The translations under genes were made by a program, and so were the position numbers. This document shows positions 26,259 to 33,408 of a stretch of 33,408 nt of DNA, in pieces (position 1 is the stretch's first letter; every line of letters starts with the position of its first letter). The stretch is from an uncultured Pelagibacteraceae bacterium (GTDB taxonomy: Bacteria > Pseudomonadota > Alphaproteobacteria > Pelagibacterales > Pelagibacteraceae): assembly GCA_902573585.1 (NCBI GenBank), contig CACGKH010000008.1, forward strand, positions 1 to 33,408, given 5' to 3'. The notes under the pieces were generated by a model, which was not told where the DNA came from, ran no database searches, and saw only the letters and a list, made by a program, of their open reading frames with translations.

Positions 26259-26996
26259 TCAAGCCATATACATCCCCCCATTAACATGTAATGTCTCGCC
26301 ATTGATATAATCAGATTGATTAGAAGCTAAAAAAAGAACAGCATTTGCAATGTCTTCTGGCTCTCCTAACTTGCCAGAGGGTATCTTTGAAATAATAATT
26401 TCTTTAAATTTATCATCTATTTTATTAGTCATAGCAGTTTTTATGAAACCAGGCGAAATACAATTAACATTGATATTTTTTTTTGCATATTCAATAGCCA
26501 AGCTTTTAGACATTGCAATAATTCCTGCTTTTGAAGCTGTGTAGTTTGCTTGGCCTAAATTCCCAGTATGACCTACAACTGATGTAATGTTAATAATTTT
26601 TCCAGATTTATTTTTTAACATTTTTTTAATGGCAAATTTACTTAATAAAAATGTTGAGGTTAAATTAATATTTATAACTTTTTCCCACTCATCTAAGCTC
26701 ATTCTAATTGCTAAATTATCTTGAGTTATGCCTGCATTATTCACAATACAATCTAAGCTACCGCCAAGTTCTGTTGAAGCATTTTCAATGAATTCTTCAA
26801 TTTTATCTTTTTGTGAAATATCAAACTTTAAAATTTTTATATCTTTAAACTTTGATTTTAATTCTTCCAATTTTTCAATTCTAGTACCTGAGGCTAATAT
26901 ATTTGCACCACATTCGTTTAGTTTTTGAATTATAGAGTTACCTATTCCTCCTGAAGCACCAGTCACAATTATGTTTTTAGTTTTAAGATTATTCAT
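26259..26996 (-). CDS. fabG: 3-oxoacyl-ACP reductase
   Basis: NADPH-dependent short-chain dehydrogenase for the first reduction in fatty acid elongation. The cofactor loop TGASGGIG (12-19), NNAG (86-89), and the catalytic Ser139, Tyr152 and Lys156 (SVVGHTGNLGQANYTASK) are all present, and 245 residues is the standard size. The start overlaps the fabD stop as ATGA. The place between fabD and acpP supports FabG over other short-chain dehydrogenases. Confidence 0.97.
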   Translation of the reverse strand: MNNLKTKNIIVTGASGGIGNSIIQKLNECGANILASGTRIEKLEELKSKFKDIKILKFDISQKDKIEEFIENASTELGGSLDCIVNNAGITQDNLAIRMSLDEWEKVININLTSTFLLSKFAIKKMLKNKSGKIINITSVVGHTGNLGQANYTASKAGIIAMSKSLAIEYAKKNINVNCISPGFIKTAMTNKIDDKFKEIIISKIPSGKLGEPEDIANAVLFLASNQSDYINGETLHVNGGMYMA

Positions 26997-27919
26997 ATTT
27001 TTAAATCTTTTATATCACTCTCAATATTAATTGTATTAATTTTTACACTTTTATTTATTCTTTTTACTAATCCTGATAATACTTTTCCAGGGCCGATTTC
27101 AATAAATTGATTAATTCCTTTATCAATCATCTTTAGAACACTTTCTCTCCATCTTACTCTATTTTCAATCTGATTGACTAATAATCTTTTTAATTCTTCT
27201 TTATTCAAAATTTCATCTGCAGTAACGTTAGAAATTAGTATATTTTTTCCATCATCAAAATTTATATTTTCAAATTCTTTTTTCATTATATCTGTGGCTT
27301 TACTCATAAGTTGGCAATGGAATGGAGCACTAACAGGCAGTTTAATATTTTTAATATTATTTGATTTTAAAATTTCGATTAATTTAGTTAAATCTACATT
27401 TTTACCGCTTATCACTATCTGTCCTTCTGAGTTATCATTCGCTATCTGTGCTACAAAATCATTTTTATTTTCTTGTAAAATTTTTTCAATAATCTCAACC
27501 GTTGATCCTAATACCGCTACCATTCCACCCTCTCCTTTTGGAACAGCATTTTGCATTGCATCTCCTCTTGCTCTTAAAAGTTTTATTGTATTTGAAAAAT
27601 TTAGATAACCAGCACAAGACAATGCCGAATACTCTCCTAAAGAATGTCCAGCAAAATATTTTGCTTGGTTTAAATCAATATTGAATTCTTTTTTAACAAC
27701 ATTAAATATTGAGTAACTAACTAAGAATATTGCTGGTTGTGTATTAACTGTAAGATCTAAATTTTCTTTTGGACCTTCTAAAATAGTCTTAGATAAGGGT
27801 ACACCTAAGATTTCATCTGCTTCTTTAAACAACTTCTTAACTAAATCGTATTTTTCAAAAAACTCTTTTCCCATACCTATTATTTGGGAACCTTGGCCTG
27901 GAAATATTACTGAAAACAT
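26993..27919 (-). CDS. fabD: Malonyl-CoA:ACP transacylase
   Basis: Loads malonyl units onto AcpP. The 308 residues show FPGQGSQIIGMG (6-17), the nucleophile Ser93 in GHSLGEYSAL, and catalytic His201 in SAPFHCQLM, followed by the C-terminal IEIGPGKVLSGLVKR. AGGT precedes the ATG. It is first in fabD-fabG-acpP-gmk and diverges from rpsF across 87 bp. Confidence 0.97.
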   Translation of the reverse strand: MFSVIFPGQGSQIIGMGKEFFEKYDLVKKLFKEADEILGVPLSKTILEGPKENLDLTVNTQPAIFLVSYSIFNVVKKEFNIDLNQAKYFAGHSLGEYSALSCAGYLNFSNTIKLLRARGDAMQNAVPKGEGGMVAVLGSTVEIIEKILQENKNDFVAQIANDNSEGQIVISGKNVDLTKLIEILKSNNIKNIKLPVSAPFHCQLMSKATDIMKKEFENINFDDGKNILISNVTADEILNKEELKRLLVNQIENRVRWRESVLKMIDKGINQFIEIGPGKVLSGLVKRINKSVKINTINIESDIKDLKI

Positions 27920-27947
27920 CTAAAAAAACCTATTTTTTTAATCCTTT

Positions 27948-27974
27948 TTGCTATTGTAATTAAAGATTTATAAT
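27948..27974 (+). promoter_or_regulatory. Candidate promoter of the rpsF operon
   Basis: A perfect -10 hexamer TATAAT at 27969-27974 lies 32 bp before the rpsF ATG. TTGCTA at 27948-27953 could be the -35 but at a short 15-bp spacing, so the -35 assignment is weak. No S6:S18-binding leader structure was recognised in the short 5' leader. Confidence 0.4.
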
Positions 27975-28006
27975 AGTATATCCTCATTTTTTATTAAAGA
28001 ACTTAA

Positions 28007-28360
28007 ATGAATTTATACGAGCATACTATAATAGCTAGACAAGACACTTCACCAAGTGAAATCAAACAATTAACTGAAAAATATTCAAAAATTGTTGAAA
28101 AAAATGATGGTGAAATTATAAAAACAGAAAATTGGGGACTGTTGAATCTTTCATACTTAATTAAGAAAAATAGAAAAGGAAGCTATATCCATTTTAAAAT
28201 AAAAGGTAAGGGAAATATTATTGAAGAATTAGAAAAAAATGAGTCATTAGACAAAAAATTAATAAGATTTTTAACTGTGAAAGTTAAAAAATTTGATTTA
28301 GAGACTAATTATTTTAATAAAAAACCTGAAAATGATAAAAAGGAAATTGTAAAAAACTAA
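28007..28360 (+). CDS. rpsF: 30S ribosomal protein S6
   Basis: Binds S18 in the platform of the small subunit. [19 protein letters not shown] at the N-terminus and the [26 protein letters not shown] core (about 42-67) are typical S6, followed by a Lys/Glu/Asn-rich tail, total 117 residues. First in rpsF-rpsR-rplI-dnaB, two bases before rpsR. Confidence 0.98.
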   Translation: MNLYEHTIIARQDTSPSEIKQLTEKYSKIVEKNDGEIIKTENWGLLNLSYLIKKNRKGSYIHFKIKGKGNIIEELEKNESLDKKLIRFLTVKVKKFDLETNYFNKKPENDKKEIVKN

Positions 28361-28362
28361 TT

Positions 28363-28635
28363 ATGCCTAAAAGACAAAGTGGTAACAAAAAAAATAGACA
28401 AAGCAATTTTGCAAAATTAAGTATATTTCAACCAAATAAATACAAATTTAAAAAAAGTTGTCCACTTTCAGCAAAAGGTGCTCCAAAAGTTGATTATAAA
28501 AATATTAAGCTTTTAAAAAAATATATTTCTGAGAATGGCAAGATTTTACCATCACGAATTACAAACGTATGTCAAAAAAAACAAAGAGAATTATCGTTGT
28601 CAATTAAAAGAGCTCGAAACCTAGCACTGTTATAA
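28363..28635 (+). CDS. rpsR: 30S ribosomal protein S18
   Basis: Partner of S6. After a basic extension (about 1-30) the core reads [44 protein letters not shown] and [10 protein letters not shown]. The CPLS form with a single Cys is the usual non-zinc type. The C-terminus stops right after LALL, a few residues short of many homologues. The stop abuts the rplI start with no spacer. 90 residues. Confidence 0.98.
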   Translation: MPKRQSGNKKNRQSNFAKLSIFQPNKYKFKKSCPLSAKGAPKVDYKNIKLLKKYISENGKILPSRITNVCQKKQRELSLSIKRARNLALL

Positions 28636-29094
28636 ATGAAAGTAATTTTATTAGAAAACTTAAAAAAGATTGGCTCGATTGGCGATGTAATAGATGTTAA
28701 GAGAGGCTTTGCTAGAAATTTTTTGATTGCAAATAAAAAAGCTCTTTACGCTTCAAAAGAAAATATTTCACAAGTTGAAAAGATAAAATCTGAACTTTCA
28801 AAAAAAGACAATGAGAAAAAAAGTTTTGCTAAAGAAATATATGAAAAAATAAATAAGAAAGTTTATCAAGTTAAAAAACTCAGTACTGAAAATAATGAAC
28901 TTTATGGGTCAGTAAAACCAACTGAAATATCAAAATTAATTAAACAAACTGACAATATTGATATTAAACCCTCAATGATTCAGCCTATACATGAAATTAA
29001 AACTTTAGGAAAATTTAAAGTAAAGATCACATTACACTCTGAAGTTGATGCCGATATCAACATAGATGTTTCTTCTGCTGAAACAATCCAATAA
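28636..29094 (+). CDS. rplI: 50S ribosomal protein L9
   Basis: Two-domain protein: the N-terminal rRNA-binding domain (MKVILLENLKKIGSIGDVIDVKRGFARNFL pattern, about 1-50), a long Lys/Glu-rich connecting helix (about 45-78), and a C-terminal domain with the conserved LYGSVKPTEI (about 94-103) and KVKITLHSEVDADI. 152 residues, normal. The 68-base spacer to dnaB holds no clear terminator. Confidence 0.98.
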   Translation: MKVILLENLKKIGSIGDVIDVKRGFARNFLIANKKALYASKENISQVEKIKSELSKKDNEKKSFAKEIYEKINKKVYQVKKLSTENNELYGSVKPTEISKLIKQTDNIDIKPSMIQPIHEIKTLGKFKVKITLHSEVDADINIDVSSAETIQ

Positions 29095-29162
29095 TTATAC
29101 AATTTTTTCCCCAAGATTTTTTTGAAATTTAAATTAGTAAAAATTTCGTGTATTTTTGATTA

Positions 29163-30581
29163 ATGGAAAATCAATTAAGTATTGTTAAAGATCAATTCAA
29201 GGAATTACCAAATAATATTGAAGCCGAACAAGCTGTGATTGGTTCTATTTTAGTAACCAATGAAATATTTGATGAAATCAATATGATAATTTCAAGTTCT
29301 AATTTTTATGATCCCATGCATCAAAAAATTTTTAGTGCGATCGAAAGCCTAATATATAAAGGAATGCTTGCCAATCCAATTACATTGAAGAATTATTTTG
29401 AAGATGAGAAAGACGATTTAGATGTTCCAGAATATCTAGTTAAGATTACAAAATTCTCAACTGCAACTAGACAAGCTACAGAATATTCCAAAATTATATA
29501 TGATATGTTTGTAAGAAGGGAACTTATAAAAATTTCTGAACAAACTATAGATACTGCAAAACTAAATGACTTAAAAACTAGCGGTCAAAATATAATTGAA
29601 AATTCAGAAAGATTATTATTTGATTTAGCTGAAAAAGGTTCTTTCAACTCATCTTTAGTAAAATTTGATGAAGCCATGAAACAAACAATTGATATGGCTT
29701 CAGCGGCTTATAAAAACGAAGAAGGTATAGTTGGTGTTCCAACTGGATTAAGAGATTTAGACGATAGACTAGGTGGTCTTCACAAATCTGATCTAATCAT
29801 AATTGCTGGTAGACCTGGAATGGGTAAAACTGCACTAGCAACAAATATAGCATTTAACGCTGCTCAAAAATTGCAGGATAGTGGAAGAAAATCTTGTATA
29901 GCTTTTTTTTCATTGGAAATGTCCTCTGAACAATTATCAACAAGAATTCTTGCAGAACAATCAAGAATTAAATCAAACGATATTAGACGTGGAAGAATAT
30001 CTGACGAGCAATTTGACAAATTTTTAGAAACCTCAAAAAATATTTCTGAATTACCTTTATTTATAGACGAGACCCCTGCAATAACAATTGCAGCAATGAG
30101 CAATCGAGCAAGAAGAATAAAAAGAATACATGGTCTTGATATGATTATTGTCGATTATATTCAATTAATGAGAGGTACTTTAAATTATAAAGATGGACGA
30201 GTACAAGAGGTTTCAGAAATAACACAGGGATTAAAAGCTATAGCTAAAGAGCTGTCTATACCTGTGGTGGCTCTTTCCCAGCTATCAAGGCAAGTTGAAC
30301 AAAGAGATAATAAGAAGCCTCAATTATCTGACTTAAGAGAATCTGGCTCGATAGAGCAAGATGCTGATGTAGTTATGTTTGTGTATAGAGAGTCGTATTA
30401 TTTAGAAAACAAAGAACCAAAACCTGCAACTGTAGAGCATGCAGAATGGCAAGCAAAAATGAACGAAGTTTCAAATTTAGCAGAGTTAATCATTGGTAAG
30501 CAAAGACATGGACCAACTGGAAATGTTTTTCTTGAGTTTGAGGCAATGTTCACTAAATTTAAAGATACTCAAAATAGCTAA
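29163..30581 (+). CDS. dnaB: Replicative DNA helicase DnaB
   Basis: Hexameric helicase that unwinds the replication fork. The N-terminal domain starts NIEAEQAVIGSILVTNE (about 18-34); the RecA-type domain has Walker A GRPGMGKT (216-223), Walker B in MIIVDYIQLM and the SGSIEQDADVVMFVYR segment with the arginine finger region. The 472 residues contain no intein. It follows rplI as in many Proteobacteria. 21 bp separate it from the RND gene. Confidence 0.98.
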   Translation: MENQLSIVKDQFKELPNNIEAEQAVIGSILVTNEIFDEINMIISSSNFYDPMHQKIFSAIESLIYKGMLANPITLKNYFEDEKDDLDVPEYLVKITKFSTATRQATEYSKIIYDMFVRRELIKISEQTIDTAKLNDLKTSGQNIIENSERLLFDLAEKGSFNSSLVKFDEAMKQTIDMASAAYKNEEGIVGVPTGLRDLDDRLGGLHKSDLIIIAGRPGMGKTALATNIAFNAAQKLQDSGRKSCIAFFSLEMSSEQLSTRILAEQSRIKSNDIRRGRISDEQFDKFLETSKNISELPLFIDETPAITIAAMSNRARRIKRIHGLDMIIVDYIQLMRGTLNYKDGRVQEVSEITQGLKAIAKELSIPVVALSQLSRQVEQRDNKKPQLSDLRESGSIEQDADVVMFVYRESYYLENKEPKPATVEHAEWQAKMNEVSNLAELIIGKQRHGPTGNVFLEFEAMFTKFKDTQNS

Positions 30582-30602
30582 ATTTTTATATAAAAGATGT
30601 AG

Positions 30603-32990
30603 ATGTTTAGCCAGTTATATCAAAATACAATACTTCGAAACCCAAAGTCCATTTTTGTAATATTACTTATTGCTTTAATGAGTTTTGGATATCATTCAAA
30701 AGATTTTAGATTAGATGCTTCATCTGAAACTTTATTAATTGAAGGTGATCCTGATCTTAAATATTTACAGGAAATATCAAAAAGATACGGTTCAAAAGAA
30801 TTTCTTATTTTAACATATACTCCAAATGAAGGTATGGTTTCTGACATATCTATAAATAACCTTTTAAGTTTAAAATATAAAATACAAAGCTTAGACTGGG
30901 TACATAGTGTAATTACTCTTTTAGACATTCCACTTTTAAATAGTTCTGATGCCCCTCTACAAGAACGACTCACAAAATTTAAAACACTTAAAGACGAAGA
31001 TATCAATAGAAATAGAGGGTTTGATGAAATTTTAAGTAGTCCAGTATTTAGAAATTTTGTAATCAGCGAAGATGGTAAAACAAGCGGTATTATAGTCAAT
31101 ATAAAAAAAAACGAAGATTTAAAAAATTTAAAAGATAAGTCAAAAATTGAAATTGAAGAATATAAAGACCAAATTAAAAAAAAAAATCATCAAAATATTC
31201 TTGAAATGAGAGACGTCATTGAAAGTTATGAAGATATTGGAAAAATACATTTAGGAGGTATTCCAATGATAGCAGATGACATGATGTCTTTCATTAAAAG
31301 TGACATCATTGTTTTTGGAATAGGTGTTTTTTTATTTATTGTTGCAACCCTATGGTTTGTTTTTCGAAAGCTAATTTGGATTATAGTTCCTATAAGTAGT
31401 TGTTTTTTTTCAGTATTGATAATGATGGGCATACTTGGTTTACTTGGTTGGAAAGTAACTGTCATTTCATCAAACTTCATTGCTCTAATGTTAATTTTAA
31501 CTATGGCAATGAATATTCATATGAGTACAAGATTTTTACAACTCAAAGAAAATCATCCTAGTAAAGATATTCTTGAATTGATTTCTCTAACTACTAATAA
31601 AATGTTTTGGCCAATTTTATATACTGTTTTGACTACAGTAATTGCATTTCTATCTTTGGTTTTTAGTGAAATAAAACCAATTATTGATTTTGGTTGGATG
31701 ATGACCTTTGGATTAATAACTTCGTTTGTCATAACATTTACATTGCTTCCTACTCTGATCAATTTTGTGTCAAATGAAAATATATCTTTAAAAAAATATG
31801 AAGACTCCATAATTACATCTTTTTTTGCAAAGATATCTCAGAATAATCACAAAATAATTTTTACATTGACTGGAGTCATTATCATTTTTAGTTTAATTGG
31901 CATTAGCCGTCTTGAAGTTGAAAATAGTTTTATAAACTATTTTAGTAAAAAAACTGAAATTTATAAAGGAATGAAGCTGATCGATGAAAAACTAGGAGGT
32001 ACTACTCCATTGGAAGTTATTTTAAAATTTCCAAAAAAAGAAAATGTAAAAACTGATGATAGCGATGAATTTGAAGATTGGGGAGATGAGGGAGATCAAA
32101 ACGATGAAAAATATTGGTTTACAAAAGACAAAATAGATAAAATTTCTGCAGTACACAACTATCTTGATAACTTACCACAAGTTGGAAAAGTTTTGTCATT
32201 CTCATCTATAATTGACGTAGCTACATTACTAAATAATAATAAACCTTTAGGTACATTAGAAATGGGAGTTTTATATTCTAAGATACCTGAAAGTATAAAA
32301 ACAGAAATTATTGATCCATATATTTCAATTGAGGACAATGAAGCACGAATTAATCTTCGAATAATTGACTCTCAAGAAAATTTAAGAAGAAATGAATTAA
32401 TTGAAAAAATAAATAACGACTTAAAAAATAAAATTGGATTGAAAGAAAATGAATTTAAACTTGCTGGTGTTTTAATTTTATTTAATAATTTATTACAAAG
32501 TCTTTTTAAATCGCAAATTTTAACTTTAGGTTTAGTAATGATTGGGATATTTGGTATGTTTTTAGTTCTTTTCAAAAATATTAAATTATCATTTATCGGA
32601 GTAATACCAAACTTTATAGCAGCTTTTTTTATATTAGGAATAATAGGTCTAATCGGAATTCCATTAGACATGATGACAATTACTATTGCGGCAATCACAA
32701 TTGGTATAGCTGTCGATAACAGCATCCATTATATCTATAGATTTAAAGAAGAATTTAATAATTTAAATGATTACAAAAAAACTATAAATTTATGTCATTC
32801 TACAGTAGGAAGAGCAATTTTAAACACTTCTATTACAATTGTATTTGGTTTTTCAATTTTGGTACTTTCTAAATTTATCCCTACAATTTATTTTGGAATT
32901 TTTACAGGACTAGCAATGTTATTAGCAATGATTTCTGTTTTAACTTTACTTCCCTCTCTAATTTTATTGATTAAACCATTTGGAAAATAA
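30603..32990 (+). CDS. RND/MMPL family transporter
   Basis: A 795-residue inner-membrane protein with the duplicated MMPL/HpnN-like plan: one N-terminal helix, a periplasmic loop (about 35-235), a cluster of about five helices (about 235-395), a second helix near 420, a second periplasmic loop (about 430-635) and a final helix cluster (about 640-790) including the charged GIAVDNSIHYIYRF segment. The second loop holds a strongly acidic stretch (about 484-500, DSDEFEDWGDEGDQNDE) just before KYWFTKDKIDKI. Proteins of this kind move hydrophobic lipids or drugs; the substrate cannot be told from sequence. No membrane-fusion or outer-membrane partner gene is adjacent. Confidence 0.88.
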   Translation: MFSQLYQNTILRNPKSIFVILLIALMSFGYHSKDFRLDASSETLLIEGDPDLKYLQEISKRYGSKEFLILTYTPNEGMVSDISINNLLSLKYKIQSLDWVHSVITLLDIPLLNSSDAPLQERLTKFKTLKDEDINRNRGFDEILSSPVFRNFVISEDGKTSGIIVNIKKNEDLKNLKDKSKIEIEEYKDQIKKKNHQNILEMRDVIESYEDIGKIHLGGIPMIADDMMSFIKSDIIVFGIGVFLFIVATLWFVFRKLIWIIVPISSCFFSVLIMMGILGLLGWKVTVISSNFIALMLILTMAMNIHMSTRFLQLKENHPSKDILELISLTTNKMFWPILYTVLTTVIAFLSLVFSEIKPIIDFGWMMTFGLITSFVITFTLLPTLINFVSNENISLKKYEDSIITSFFAKISQNNHKIIFTLTGVIIIFSLIGISRLEVENSFINYFSKKTEIYKGMKLIDEKLGGTTPLEVILKFPKKENVKTDDSDEFEDWGDEGDQNDEKYWFTKDKIDKISAVHNYLDNLPQVGKVLSFSSIIDVATLLNNNKPLGTLEMGVLYSKIPESIKTEIIDPYISIEDNEARINLRIIDSQENLRRNELIEKINNDLKNKIGLKENEFKLAGVLILFNNLLQSLFKSQILTLGLVMIGIFGMFLVLFKNIKLSFIGVIPNFIAAFFILGIIGLIGIPLDMMTITIAAITIGIAVDNSIHYIYRFKEEFNNLNDYKKTINLCHSTVGRAILNTSITIVFGFSILVLSKFIPTIYFGIFTGLAMLLAMISVLTLLPSLILLIKPFGK

Positions 32991-32994
32991 TTTA

Positions 32995-33408
32995 GTGCCC
33001 AATTTAATTTCAAATCTTTATGAAGCCTCTTCAGTCATTGATATAATCTATTTAATTCTTACTATTCTTTCTTTGATTAAATGTTACAGAAAAGGTTTTG
33101 TTTTAAGCATTTTATCAATGGCCAAATGGTTATTAGCATACGTAATTACATTAATATTATTTCCAAAAGTGAAACCTTTTTTAAAAGATGTAATTGATAA
33201 TGAGTATGTCCTAGATATTGGACTTGGAATTGCAATCTTTATTATTGTAATATTCCTAATATTAATGATTAATAAAGGAATAGGTAGAGCTGTAAGTTAT
33301 TCAGGAATCGGCAGTTTGGATACGATGTTTGGATTCTTTTTTGGATTTATTAGAGCCTATATTATCTCTATATGCATATTTTCTGGTGTACATATTGTGT
33401 ATAATCAT
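32995..33408 (+). CDS. CvpA family membrane protein (partial, C-terminus off window)
   Basis: From GTG 32995 an open frame runs to the right edge (138 codons). It opens with a hydrophobic helix (ASSVIDIIYLILTILSLI), then the family-typical KCYRKGFVLSILSMAKWLLAYVITLIL, a further helix (GLGIAIFIIVIFLILMI), a short loop with SLDTMFGFFFGFIRAYI and another helix. The DxxxGxxxGxxRA pattern is the conserved CvpA core. CvpA proteins affect colicin V export and envelope tolerance; the exact role is unclear. An in-frame TTG at 32980 is an alternative start overlapping the RND gene; GTG has GGA about 10 bases upstream. Confidence 0.85.
   Translation, partial: MPNLISNLYEASSVIDIIYLILTILSLIKCYRKGFVLSILSMAKWLLAYVITLILFPKVKPFLKDVIDNEYVLDIGLGIAIFIIVIFLILMINKGIGRAVSYSGIGSLDTMFGFFFGFIRAYIISICIFSGVHIVYNH

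Noticed and set aside
27174-27608. A 144-codon plus-strand open frame opposite fabD
   Set aside because: fabD has all catalytic motifs on the other strand; the frame is composition-driven.
29095-29162. Possible terminator between rplI and dnaB
   Set aside because: T-rich stretches occur but I could not find a stable stem; dnaB is probably co-transcribed or has a weak promoter here.
29163-30581. Intein in dnaB
   Set aside because: The protein is 472 residues with continuous helicase motifs, so no insertion is present.
1-33408. tRNA genes, CRISPR arrays, insertion sequences, prophage or attachment sites
   Set aside because: Spacers are all 118 bp or shorter and AT-rich; no cloverleaf-like GC-rich block, direct-repeat array, transposase or integrase was seen.

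Overview
This window looks like core chromosome of a SAR11-type alphaproteobacterium (Pelagibacterales). The sequence is strongly AT-rich and Lys/Asn/Ile-rich, and genes overlap or abut almost everywhere. It carries alphaproteobacterial markers: HdaA, DUF2066, DUF2155, an NDUFA12-type complex I accessory subunit, and a short LptD. The affiliation is inferred from gene content and composition; there is no rRNA in the window. I see no tRNA, rRNA, CRISPR array, insertion sequence or prophage. The longest gene-free stretch is 118 bases (10164-10281).

Layout. (1) 1-4348, minus: mrcA (PBP1A), prfB (RF2, read through a programmed +1 frameshift) and an AsmA-like membrane-anchored protein cut by the left edge. 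(2) 4451-6229, plus: a short RNase E/G. (3) 6222-7216, minus: thiS-thiG, thiazole synthesis. (4) 7233-9437, plus: aroQ-accB-accC (shikimate pathway and acetyl-CoA carboxylase). (5) 9434-10163, minus: NDUFA12 and a secreted DUF2155 protein. (6) 10282-11091, plus: an orphan protein matching only the C-terminal part of B12-dependent ribonucleotide reductase. (7) 11093-14616, minus: DUF2066-hdaA-aspS. (8) 14628-16218, plus: purM-purN. (9) 16208-18062, minus: pepA-ndk. (10) 18124-25340, plus: lptF-lptG-lptD-surA-pdxA-rsmA, an outer-membrane biogenesis operon whose last gene carries a +1 frameshift here. (11) 25329-27919, minus: fabD-fabG-acpP-gmk. (12) 28007 to the end, plus: rpsF-rpsR-rplI-dnaB, an RND/MMPL transporter and a truncated cvpA.

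Most genes are housekeeping. The unusual points are translational and architectural: the prfB recoding site; a frameshifted rsmA; the thiS C-terminal Gly codons doubling as the thiG ribosome binding site; an RNase E/G lacking the zinc-link cysteines; the orphan NrdJ-tail protein behind a perfect 9-bp dyad; and five convergent gene pairs that all overlap or lie 1 bp apart, leaving no room for terminators. I did not find a convincing new multi-gene system; the orphan NrdJ-tail gene is the best lead for unknown biology.
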